Below are positions 1 to 12,473 of a stretch of DNA of 64,000 nucleotides, piece after piece. Each line of letters starts with the position of its first letter. The first letter of the stretch is position 1. The translations under genes and the position numbers were made by a program. Source of the DNA: Chanos chanos (taxonomy: Eukaryota; Chordata; Actinopteri; Gonorynchiformes; Chanidae); contig NC_044498.1 of NCBI RefSeq assembly GCF_902362185.1, forward strand, positions 42,596,036 to 42,660,035, read 5' to 3'. The notes beneath the pieces were generated by a model, which was given only the letters and a program-made list of their open reading frames with translations, was not told the DNA's origin and made no database searches.

Positions 1-1304
1 ATCCTCTTGCTACCCACACTCTCTTCACTATCCTCTTGAAACCCTGTTTTATAGTAACTATAAAAGGAAACTGTTCATAAGAGTTAGCAGGTGTGGTATA
101 TGGTATAACATCCACACACACATTGAGGCTATTGTTCATTTGTTACGAAAATATGTTGAGTGTCATTTTGTCACTCTACATTTTTTCTTTTGCTACAACA
201 GCGATCACTCAATAATACATTCTAGTTTAAACTGCACTCAGACAGGCTACTAGTTTCAGAACAGGAGAAAACGCGCTTATTTGCCCTCGACTTCGAATCT
301 GTCATTTTCTCTACATTGAGATGATTTGTAATAATTTTACATCTTCGAATGACGAAACAACAAATAACACATACCGTTTCAACAAAATGTGTTAAGCATA
401 GATAATGGGGTGTGGTGAGAAGTGCATATGTAATGTTTATTACTTGAAGATATATTGTGCGCACGGAGGTTTTTCAAATCGTGAGATACTTGCTGATAAA
501 TATCAATAACTTGTGTGCTACACACGACTCTCTCTCTCTCTCTCTCTCCAGCTCGCTCACCCTCTCCTTGGCACAAACTTAATGTGAAGTCATAGTTTTA
601 CTTTCGCGAGATACACCTACCATACAGCTCTTAAAATGGACTACTATTATTATTCTGACAGAGCAGTACTTGTTCTAAGAGACATGTATACACCAGGAAG
701 CAGACGCATTCCGCGTTGCAGGATCAACAGGTCAAATTCCCGGTGCTGTCGACAACGCGTTGCAGACATCGTGTTTTACTCCACGGGCTCATTGTTGGAT
801 GCCAGCACATTTCCTGAACGAAACGCTGCTGAAGATCTTGCGCAGATAACATGAATGGAACGCATTAGGAGACCTCTAGACTTACAGTACCGAAGTCAAG
901 GCGAAATATTTGTACCCTGGCGTCTTCCAAGAGCAACACCGTCCCGCCTGGCAGCAGGGCCGGAACCGCAGCCTTAGCGTCCCCAATGAGTTAGTGCGTG
1001 TGGGCAGCAAGTTACTTCAAAAAAAAAAAAAAAAAAAGCCTATAAATGACAGGTTGGGGAGAAAGGTTTTTTTTTCTTCTTCTTTTGGAATACATTGTTT
1101 GCTCCAAAAAACTAACCTGAAAAATAGTTGTTGCCTTCTACATTTGGATTTTGTTTTAAACCTCTAAATCCTTTATATCCAAGCTGTTTGTGCGCTGTTA
1201 TGTCATACATAAAACAACAAAAAAGGGGCCATTAATGGATAAATTGTTTATTTGAAGTCACACTCCTAAAGTTTGATCTGACCTCAGCTATCCATCTCTT
1301 AGGG

Positions 1305-1345
<41 letters not shown>

Positions 1346-2371
1346 CTACTAGCTTTCCAGTAATCATTAATTGCAGATGTGATCTAAAGTGAATGTAGCC
1401 AACAGATTAGAGCAACTCTTGGCCCAGTGTCCTGTGTTGGTGGTTTTGGAGCCACACAGAGGTTGGCAAGTGCAGGTGTAGCTCTGTCTCCCAGGTGAGG
1501 TGCCAGGCTGTATGCCTTTGCGCTAGGTACTTAACCAGAATCAATATTTACACAGCTGCATAAACTGATGTTATGTGAAGGAAGCAGACTGGGGGAATGG
1601 GTCACAGCCAAGCATAGAAATGTGAATGTATTGAAGTGTATTTATGATTTATTCCCAGTGCCCTCCCCTCCTCTGTATTCCCTTCTGTTGCTTCTCATCT
1701 TCTCTCTGTCCCCTGTCGCACTCTCCACACCTGCCTCTTCTGTTCATTGTGTCTGTGTGTTCTGCTCAAGTGTGTGCGTGTTGGTGGATGGGCGGCTGAG
1801 TGGGTCTTCCAGTCAGATCTGATTTTAATTAGAGTATGGGCTATCTCAATCCTTTTAGCCATCTTCATGCTATTCTCCTGGTCAAAGAAGAATTTCTCTC
1901 AGCTGAGTCTCTCTCTCACTCCTTAGCATACCATTTCCCAACTACAGCCCTTAGAATGCACTTAACTCTACATTATACACTAGACATTTTTGTTGTAGAC
2001 CAATACTAATGCATTTTTTTAACAAATTTGGCTCTAACAGATTGGTGGGTACTGTGAGTTATGTTTATAGGGTTTATTGTCTCCAGCACTGAAACTTGAA
2101 AACACTGACTTAGCTCAATTTGTATTTGTTCCATTTGAAATCACACGGTAATATGGACTTCAGTGCTCTTTAGTGATTTGTGCTGTTAGAAATAGATGAG
2201 CAACATTGTTTTGTAAAAAGCTAATTTCATTTGTGAAAAAAAGAACAAAATAGATGATCTCCATCTATATCCAACTATATAAATCATTTGAGAGCGATCT
2301 GAAATGTAGGCGTCAGGGTGTGCGATTCAAGATGGAATCTAAAAAAGGTTACACCTTCAATGACTCATAAT
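1..2371. other. Intergenic DNA upstream of chp1; no gene recognised
   Basis: No exon of a known family was recognised. The stretch holds a CT dinucleotide run near 528-549, an A run near 1020-1036 and an AG microsatellite at about 1310-1343. An open frame at 636-854 on the plus strand would encode 72 residues in CpG-containing sequence. It has no recognisable domain and no clear splice partner, so I do not call it a gene. An exon of an upstream gene cannot be excluded. Confidence 0.6.
1310..1343. repeat. AG dinucleotide microsatellite
   Basis: An uninterrupted run of AG units in intergenic DNA, easily read in the sequence. Confidence 0.95.
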
Positions 2372-3340
2372 ATACTCTTAGTGGCCAGTTTGTTACATCC
2401 TGAATTATTTGGGATATGGACTCAACAAGGTATCAGAAATGTTCCACAGAGATATTGACCCATGCTTTCATGATGCCATCATGCATTTGCTGCAGATTGG
2501 CTGGTGCTACATTTGAATTGCAAACAGCTCATTCTTCTCTCTGATGCCTTCAAACATTGCTAAAGTGGTTTGAAGTGATTGAAAATATGCCAGGACAATA
2601 TTCCCCACACCATTGTACCACTAGCAGCTGCCTGTAATGTCAACACCAGACGCAGTAGGTCCATGGACTCATGTTCCCAAACACCAAAACCTGACTCTGC
2701 CATCAGCAGGACATAGTAGGGACTGGGATTCTTCTTAAATTGCCCAGTATCTTTGATGATGTGCCCACTGGAGCCATGTCTTGTTTTTAGCTGGCACGAC
2801 TGACACCTGTTGTGATTGTCTGCCTCTACAGCCAACCTTTGATCAATGAACTGTACATGCAATTCTGTTCTGTATGCCCCTGTTAAACTGTACTGTTATT
2901 TGCTTTATTTGTGGTATGTGGTATTTTAGTTTGCACATTTATGCCACTTTTCTCCAGCCTCTCTTATCAACAAGTTCTTTTTTTTTTTTTTTTTGACCAA
3001 TGGCTCTGCAGCTGACTGGATGCTTTTTGTCCGTTGCACTGTTCTCGGTAAACCCTCAGCACCTAGACACTGGTGTGTAAAAGCACACGAGGGTGGCCAG
3101 TCGAGATACTGGAACCATCAAGCCTGGCACCAGTGGTCATACCATGCTCACAGTCATGTATCACTCAAATTTTGCCTATTCTAAGAGTCCACCAAACAGC
3201 AGTTGGGTCCCTCGATGTTTCTCTGCTTCTTTTATATGACAACTCATGGCCACACAATTCACTGCCTGCAGGAGTGATTCATTTTCATGAACACTGTGGC
3301 TAATTAGTAAAGCAAACAACAAAACTTGTCAGCAATAGCC
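2372..3340 (-). mobile_element. Degraded, deleted Tc1/mariner transposon
   Basis: The stretch resembles, block by block, the reverse strand of a very common fish Tc1/mariner family. The left end (about 2375-2400) looks like a worn terminal repeat, with GTGGCCAG followed by TTGTTACATCC. Next comes the segment CTCAACAAGGTATCAGAAA at 2419, then the block ending in TTCCCCACACCATTGTACC near 2600, and near 3030-3160 the segment corresponding to the transposase N-terminal helix-turn-helix. The transposase would run on the minus strand. The longest open piece is about 100 codons (2560-2862) with many interruptions, and the length, just under 1 kb, is well below the roughly 1.6 kb I expect of a full copy. 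The right terminal repeat is not recognisable. Family assignment is from memory of the consensus, not from a search. Confidence 0.75.
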
Positions 3341-4566
3341 ATTTCCTACTTTTTGTTCATACATTGGTTAATATTCTGTTCCGTATGGAGAGTGGAAATG
3401 AATTACGAGAAGGATCAATCCTGTGTACTGGTGGACTGGTGGGAAGCAGAATTTGAAGCAGGTCGTCTGATGGCGCGGGGGGGGGGGGTTGGACATAGAA
3501 GTCAAAGAACAGTCTGATAGATCTCACTCAATCAGCTCGAACACAGATTTGCATAAACTGCACAGAATTAGTCAGATGTTGCAGTTTGTCATGCTCTGTG
3601 ATCTAAGTCAGAAATTATTTCACAAAGCCACGTGACTTCCTTTTTCTCATTTATTCACAGACTGTTCTGTAAGTAATACAGTGAGTGTATCGTTTTCTCA
3701 AAACTATCGACATATTGCACGTAACGACTAGATCGATCCGTTAAACCTAGGATCGTGAGTCGTGAAAGGTATAGTCCCAGGTCGTCTCTACATGAAAAGT
3801 TTGCCGAAAATTTAATGTATGCATTCAGAGTTTTGTATAAAGCCACCATAAAGTCGCAGTTGTTAAACAGACAGTAAGGAACTAGAATGGGTGTGTTTAT
3901 CGTTTGTAGTTATGACAGCTATTATATCTCAGTAATTGTTTGTAAAAAGTTGGGCAATGATGATAAAGAACTTCCCCCTTCTCTTCATTGTCCATTTAGA
4001 ATCATATGATAACAAACCCACGAATATTCAGGTAACTTCAGTCTTTACTCGGGATTGTGGACACCTTTGCTCGTTATCGGAATCGCCCTTTAAATCCGCC
4101 CTGAAACCAGCAGGGAGGTAGTATGGAAATGTACTAGTCGGTAACATTTCTACCGACCAATAAGCATCGTGTGCTCTCACCCAGTCTAACGTGTGATACA
4201 AATACTATTCGTCACACACCCTGCGTCACTCAGGAACTGCTTGTTCTGTCTGAGCGTCTAGTGGAAGCTGACAGTTGCTAGTTTAGTAGCTCGATCCATT
4301 TGACTCTCAGCAATACAGTAACTCACTCACTGGGATGACACGTCTTAGTCGTTGAATATATCATATAGACTAGTTCTGAACACTCGATAAAGTGACAAGC
4401 AGTTTATCAACAAGTTAGCCCGACGTCTCCCTTTGCTTGGTGTGACAGGCTAGATAAGCAGCGAGGCTGTCCTTAGCATATCTTAGCCAGCGTTAACCTG
4501 GTAGCAGTATCACCCCAGAATTTAGAATTTCAGACAGCATTCTGTAGTTTGTAACCCTAAGACATT
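3341..4566 (+). promoter_or_regulatory. Upstream flank and probable promoter/5' UTR of chp1
   Basis: There is no coding exon here. It is the only sequence between the transposon relic and the chp1 start codon, so the promoter and 5' UTR should lie in its 3' part. A G run lies at about 3478-3488 and a palindromic CACGTG E-box near 3631. No TATA box stands out and the start of transcription cannot be placed from sequence. Confidence 0.4.
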
Positions 4567-7500
4567 ATGGGGTCCAGAGCATCGTCATTATTAAGAGAGG
4601 AAGACATCGAGGAGATAAAAAAGGAAACTGGATGTAAGTACTCACTTACTTGTACTCACTCGTTTGTTCCTAGCTAATTCATTAGCTGAAACGCTATCCT
4701 AGCTAACTAGAAGGTACCTTATTAGTTTCCCAAAGGTTCATTTAGGCTGAGGTAATGGAATGGCTTTCTGTCCGACTGACTGACTCGCACTAGCGTCTGG
4801 TAACCGATTTAAATTGGCCACTTGTCTCACCTGTGTATTGTTTTGACATCATTCAGTTCTTTTAAGAATGTAGCAGGCTACACTGCCTTTAAGGCGAATC
4901 TTCTGGATTGATGAAAGAGACTGTATGTTAGCTAGCCTATGTGTAATTTGTTAAAGTAGTGAATGTTTGCAAACCGCATTTATTAGTCAGTGCACAGCGT
5001 TATTTATTATGGACTTTGGCGCGTATCATTAGTTGAAGTAGTTTCTATGAAGAGAAGTAGGTAGCCTTCTTAAACGTTACTTTTTTTGGATTCTTTTGAG
5101 CCAAACGTTTGTCAAATATATATGTATTTAGGTAACAGGCCGTGAAGCACTCCTCCCTGTTCTATGTCCCCTCTCCTCGCGAAGAACTGTGAAATATTCT
5201 ACTTTAGTCCTCGCCTGGATTATAAGTGTAAAATTGTGTTGATCGAGCTCTCAGTTTACTCTCCTTCAGTTAGCACTGTGATTCATTTTACAAATATTAA
5301 AAATTTCAGTTTTACCTGTGATAGCTTTTTTTCTACCATAACAAAATAGTAATTAATTCAACTACTACCAAACAAAGTGAGTGCTTTTTATGACAGAAAA
5401 AAAGAAGGAAAGAAAAAAACCCTCCTGGGAACAGATCTACATTTTTGTCTGTCACTGTTAGGTTCTTCACGACAGCAAAATATTAAGGCATCTTCCACTA
5501 CCGAGTTCTCTCTTTGCTGAGAAGTATGATTGGTGTTAAGAGGATGTTAAGATGTAACCCTGCTCCTTGGAGGTATTCCATTAGTAGTGTAGGCTTTGAA
5601 GGGACAGACTGCTCCACTGAGCCAGACTACAGCTGTGGGATGACAGAAGTCCGGCTTTAAAATGTGTCTGAAAGGATAATGTGGACCAGGCTAAAAATAG
5701 CTTTCTTCAGTCTGCATGATGCAGCTGAAAATGGCTTGGTGCAGAAGAGCATGTCTCACTCACCTGCGGCAATGCTGTGATGTCTGTGCTGTGGTCCATA
5801 AGATTTTTGTTTTTAATAATATTTGTGTAATTATAAAGAATAGACAGTCAAGACTTTCTTCATCTGGATATGTGCTCCTCTGATTATTTTGCAAGATGAG
5901 TTAACTTGACCCATTGACAGCATGGATACTGTAGATTTGAACCTTACTGTAAAATCAGTTTTGGTGAAGTAAACACATGGAAGTATACTAAACTAATAAG
6001 AAAGAAATAACAACATGCTAACAGTTACTGCCACAGATGCCGTTAAGTCTGTTTTAATGACTGAAATCAAAATGTGACCATGTGTCCAAATTGGCAATTC
6101 AGGTTGTTTTTATAAAGACACATTTCCTTTCTCAGTTAAAGTTATGCCTTATTAAGAAATTCTTTATGTCATCTTTTGTCCTTGAAATATTTGTGGACCA
6201 GTTGAGATAAAAAAAAAATTACTAAGAATAAATGGTAACTAAGAAAGTGCTTTGTGGGGCACAATAAAGCTTTTTATTTGAATTTTAGGGCATTTATAAT
6301 TTTTTTAAAATGCGTTTTTGCTTTTATAGCAGTGGTTGTATTGTGTAACTCAGACCCAAAACTGTGTGTGTTGTCAGTTCCTCTTCAAATGTCCAGCCTA
6401 AGCTACTAGACCAACCAGTTAAACTTCACTGTGGCCTAAAAGCAGGCATTGTTGTCCTTCCACAGCCTGAGGGAAGTAATAAAAAACAACCCACAAACAA
6501 GCAAAGTCTGTTGCAACTGGGGACAAGGCCTGTAACAATGTAAAGCAAATCCTCAGCACTCACTAAGTCACAGTTAATTGATTGACAGACTAACTAAATA
6601 GGAAGGCAGACTCTTTACTACTGGTTGTTGAGGGCCTTTATCTGTTGTTTCCGTATTTGTCTTTCACCTTCCAGACTATTGAAGTGATTAACTCTGTTAA
6701 CACCAGTCCACCTCTCCTTTGCAGTTTCTCACAGTCAGATTACCCGACTCTACAGTCGCTTCCACAGCCTGGACAAGGGAGAAAATGGTGCTCTCAGGTA
6801 ATACTTGCTTACACATATTGTACATTACTCATTACTCATACTGTACAACCTACTGCATAGTGAACAAGAACCCACCACCCTGTTACACCACAGTTTAGAG
6901 AACTGGTTACACAGCTTTGCATTTCGACGTGCTACCTATGCAAGGGGAAGCATGTATAAACACTGAGCTTGAGTTGAAAACTGGTGAAAATCATTGTGTC
7001 CATCCTTTGGCAAATTGTTCCTAACAACAGTTTGTGGATACGTGCTTGCCATCTTGTCTGAGTTTCAGGAAATAAAGAAAGAGTAGCTTCAGCACTTAAA
7101 CAATACTGAAGAACTTAATTTATGTGTAAGACGTTTTCATTTTGTTCATGATTTTCTTGTCCCTAAGGGTTCATAAGTAACTTTTTAAAGTTTTTTTGAA
7201 GGTCATTTCTTTCTCATGTGTTTGAGAAAGCGCAGGTGTCCGTGCTTGGAAAAGAGTGACTGTTTTACCAAGAGATGAGGTGGCATACTTCCTAAGAAAT
7301 GTTTTAAAGATTTTGCCAAAGGTCGTTCAGAGCAGGATGTTGTTTCCTAATCAATATGGTAATGTATTTCATCGCACGCCTCCAGTTCAGTCCTGCAGTC
7401 TTGAGACTTTGACCTCTACCCACGTAAAAGTTAAATCAGTTAAACAGGTAAATCAGTTAGCCTAGCTGCACCAAGATTCAAACATGGGATGTTCTCTCTC

Positions 7501-10500
7501 TTGTTTTCCCAAAGCAAACATTCCCTCTCTTCCTTTGCTCTCCTCTGTTTTTGTAGGAGGCTTATAGACTTGCTCTGAAATGTGCAATTCCAGACGCGAG
7601 CCACACGGTTCTGTAAGGGTTGGAAAATGTGCAAGTTTAAAGATGAAACTAGACTTGGCTCACTAGAGGAAGGTTAAACATATCTTTTCCTGGAAGGCTG
7701 GAAGGGTTGCAGGCTTTTCCCCTCAATTCAATGAGAGAACACCCAGCTCAGCTAATTACCATCCCTAAAGTGTAAATAGATTTGGGTGTGTCACAACAAA
7801 GTCCTGCTGGAATGCTGCTGACCAGGTGGAGGGTTACTTGGCCTTGAAATTTGTTTGTATTCCAAAGAACTACACATCTACCCCTGTTCTTCACGCCTTT
7901 AGTAAATCTTCTGTTCTTGAAATCGTGTTCTGTTGTCCACAGCTGAGTGAAATGATTGTGTCAAGTCAAGCCGAGTTTGATAACTTTGTTTAGAGTGACA
8001 ACATAAGCATCTCTTCCAGACTCACAATAGAAGATAACTCTTTCAGTCTTTCATCACGCATTGGCTATTCTATGTTTACTGTTTCATTATCAGATGGTGT
8101 AGGAATCTCAGTGTCCTTGCCTTAAATTGGGAGTGCACTCACTGCTCTGTTACCCACATACATACCCTAAGGTGACCAAGGTTAATCGTGCGTCAGTTGT
8201 CACAACATTGTCTGGAGAGCTGGTTTCTCCATTTTGGCCTCTAAGCCAGATCTAGCCAGTTCTTTCTGAAAGAATGTATTCACCAGCCCAGACATGTACT
8301 TAGAGAACCCATGTATCCCAAGTGCAAACATCTTGTTTGCATTTGCTGCTGAAAATCTTTCCAAGTTAGTGGGGAAAAAACAATATTTACACACAGAAAT
8401 GGGAAGTTGTGGGAATATCCCAGACATTTCTGTCCATATGCTTGCAAAAACAAGTTCCGATATTAAATGTAATCAGTTTGGCCTCAAACGTTTCAGTCCT
8501 CCGATGCTGATAATGATTGAAGCTCTGTTCCTTGTCTTGTGTAAGGCTATTAAGAAATGTTCACTTCCACCAGAGCTGTGGCTTGTGTCGACGTGTGTCC
8601 GTTTGCACCCATATGCTAGTCAGTGTGAGTAAATGGCCGTCACACCGATCTTTTGTTTGGCAGTTGATCTGCAGCAGTCCACTTTCAGTCCTCTGAAATG
8701 GTTAAGCGCCTAACGTTAAGGTTTTTCCAGACTGACAATGTGCATGCTTTCAATATTGCACATTCCCAAAACTTCACACAGAGTAAACTCCATGTCAGAA
8801 CTGTTTGACTCACACTGAAAGGTTTTTGACGTCAGTGAAGTCAGCTGGGATTACAGAAGTGTACATAAGGATACATATTTAAACAAAGCATTCATTCAGC
8901 TCTGATAGTTTTGACAGAAAAATAGAGATCCAGGGAAAAAAAGATGACAATAAAAAGCATGTTTTTTTCTGAAACCTTTATGAACCCTTGCTAGCAACAT
9001 TCACTGCTGTCAAAAGAAAGTATGGCTTGAAGTAGGCTATATCAATTAATAGTTGAAGATCATTCATCACTTGTGTTTGCAGTGTCATGATAATGTTGTC
9101 CAAATAGTTACTGTACATGCAGGATGGAGTCAGGATTTCTATCGCTTAGATGAGTTTGTGTACCCTGCACTGTATGTCACTGATTTTTTATATCATGCTG
9201 CTTAATTGCCATCCGTGGAAACCTAAGCATTTGGGGCACTGGCCTACCTCTGAAAGGCTGCAGTGAAAGATGAGAGTAGACAACCAATGAAAAGTGTCAT
9301 AATTTAGAGCTTTCTTATTCTCTATCCTTTGATGACCTGTCCCATATTGTGTTAAAAAGTACTCCATGGTGCCTGGAAGGGTTTGTCAGCATTTCATCCA
9401 GGCTAGTTCAGAGTCCTAAAAATTTTCACTAATTTAAAAGTTTTTATTAAGTCTGTAGATGAAATACAACATTCTCTTTTTGCTGTGTTTGTTCCTACAG
9501 CCGGGAAGACTTCCAGAGGATCCCAGAGTTGGCCATAAATCCTCTTGGAGATCGTATCATCAATGCCTTCTTTCCAGAGGGGTAAGGAAACATTTGCACC
9601 TTTCCCAGCCCTTGATGGGTTTTCACCATAATTGTTGAATCGTCTTAAGAATGCGGACACAGGCCAAGCAATGCGCTCTCATATCAATTAGCTAAATCAC
9701 ACATCTCATATTTCCAAATCACAAGTACTTTGCATTTTTTGTCAGTTCAATCAGGTTATAATATTTGTGTAATCATACACTTGAAAATTGACCCAGTCAG
9801 AGTTCTGTAGCTGCCAGTGTTATTTACAATCTCTGCATATTTAAGTATTAGGGGTTTTTTGCCAGCTTGGCTGTGGTCATTTTAGAAGCTCTGTGTTATG
9901 AGACAGTTCTTTCATACCATGTCATTACATTCCTCAAAAAGTCTGAGATGTGGGCGTTTCAATGAGCTGTGGCTATCTAATGGTTTCTGGGGCTCTGTGA
10001 AGTTTTCTTAGCTCACTGTGGGTTTGTGTGGTTTGGGCCTGAAGAATTTTCCAAAGGAGCTGTTTCTTTACAGAATGAATGAGACCTGATTTTAAATGTT
10101 GTATCTTTAGAGCTACTGTTATTTCCATCTGATAAAGTTAAGATTTGCTGATGAGACAGGAAAAAAAAAACACTATCTTTCCACAATGCAGATTATATAA
10201 TAAAACAGAAACTCCTCAGAAGTGGTTGTTCCACACCAGTAACTGCTTCTTTTTGTGGTCTACTGTGTGATAATAATATAACATCATGTGTTTTCTTTGC
10301 GAACATTAAATCCCAGAAATAATCATTTGTCTGAGGAATGATTGACCAAGCCAGTGATGTCAGTCTAACTGGGCTTGGTCTTGATTTCAGAAGAAGACTT
10401 TAATTACTTATTGAGGTGTAGACACTTATCTTGTTTCCCAAGAAAATGGGCATGACTTGTAGAATGGACCTGTAAGCGTTATGTATAGGTCATTCCGTGT

Positions 10501-12336
10501 CAAATCAGATAAGGTTGTTGCAGCTCCGTCTCCGATTTTTTTCAGTCCTTGTCTATATCACGAATGAGTCCCAAAACCAAGGCCTGTAAAATATCTCTGT
10601 TCAAATCCTATGTTTTCATATTTTTTCAGTCCTTGATATTATTTCATTTTTATAGCCTCAAAGACGCCTTATCTGGGAAGTTATGTTTAGGCATTAATAT
10701 CTTGACAAGAGTTATTCCTGGCCTCACCAGACATTGTAGAATGGAAGACAAACATGTTTTCTGTATGCCATGAAAAGCCTGCACTGCATGGCATTTAATT
10801 TTTATAAGTCCCAAGATTTGGAAAAAAAAGTGCAAAGCTCCTAAAAGAGAGTGACATTGAGGGTACTACAAACCCACATTTTTGCACCAATATGATATCA
10901 ATCGTTATTTTTTATGCAGATACAATCTTTTACTAACTTTGAGCCAATATTTGAGGTCTCTACCACCAACGGACATGAAGATATTATGAATAAAACAAGG
11001 CGTGGTAGCATGTTTCGGTCATTTTCATGGGACCAAAATGGTTTGTGGGGTAGCTAGTAGGAACATAAAAATGTACATGGAAATTGCTTGATGTATGGTT
11101 ATTAGGGGCACAGAGTGTCAATGTCCTTCCATTTTTTCTTTATACAAAAATAGACACAGTTTTGAGAGACATTTTACCAGAACAATGTCCATTTCAGGAT
11201 TACTTTTTTTTTTTGCGTCAGTATCTCCATGAATCAGTGAATTATGGTACTTAGGGATTCCACTTAAGAAAACACCAAGCATGTACCCAATTCAGTCCTG
11301 TTGCTCAACTTATGTTATTACACGTTATTACATCGCATGTAATTTCTAGTGCATAATTTGCTACATTGCACATCATTTTCAATAAAGTTATTTGATTTTT
11401 TTAGTAAGCATATTATTCTTTTTAAATATGGGATATAAAATTTAACTACTCCATTGAATATAGCATCTATCAGAGTTAATGGTTTTTTGTATAATTAGGC
11501 CCTGATAGTCAAGAATATAGCTTGCATTAATGACCTACAGTAAAATGAGCCTATAGAAAACGTGTATTTCTATTTAAGAAAATCAATATTTCAGAGGCTG
11601 GGACACACATAAGTAGAGATAATAAGAGAAGAACCTGTTTCGTCTTTATGGATGTTTTTTCCCTAGAGGTAAAACTATGCCTTTAACTATGTGTATTTAT
11701 CTATGAAGGGAACATGGAAGGACACTGGCACTTTGTACACAAAATAACCATACATTAAGCTATTTCTGCATACATTTGCATGTTCCTACAAGCTACCCCA
11801 CATTCCATTTTAGTCTTATGAAAATGACCAAAAAATGCTATCACGCCTTGTTTTATTCTTAATAACTTCATGTCCATTAGTGGCAGAGACCTCAAATATT
11901 GGCACAAAATTAATGAAAGATTGTATTTGAAGAACAAATAATGATTGATACCATTTGGGTGCAAAAAATGGGTTTATAATACCCTCAGTATCACCCTTTT
12001 TTTCCCAAATCTAGGGCATTATAGAAAATCAATAGGCATGCAGTACAAACCTTTAATGGTTCACTCATACTAAGGACATGTTTGGTGAGACTAGGAATAA
12101 TACTTTTCAATATATTAATGACCAAACACGGCCTCCCAGATGTTTGAGAGGTGTTTTTGAGAGTAAAAATCAAAAAATATCAAGGGCCAAAAACATTTTA
12201 AAAACCTTGGAATTGACCAGAAATGTTTCATAGGCCTTGGTTTTGGGACCCAAATATAGACTTTGAACAATATCTGAGACAGAGCTGCAGCCACTTTCCT
12301 GGATTCTGTCTGATTTGGCACAGAGTGAGCCATGTA

Positions 12337-12416
<80 letters not shown>

Positions 12417-12418
12417 GG

Positions 12419-12473
<55 letters not shown>

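Noticed and set aside
636-854. 72-residue open frame near the left edge
   Set aside because: No recognisable family, no splice partner and no promoter evidence. It is kept only as a note within the intergenic entry.
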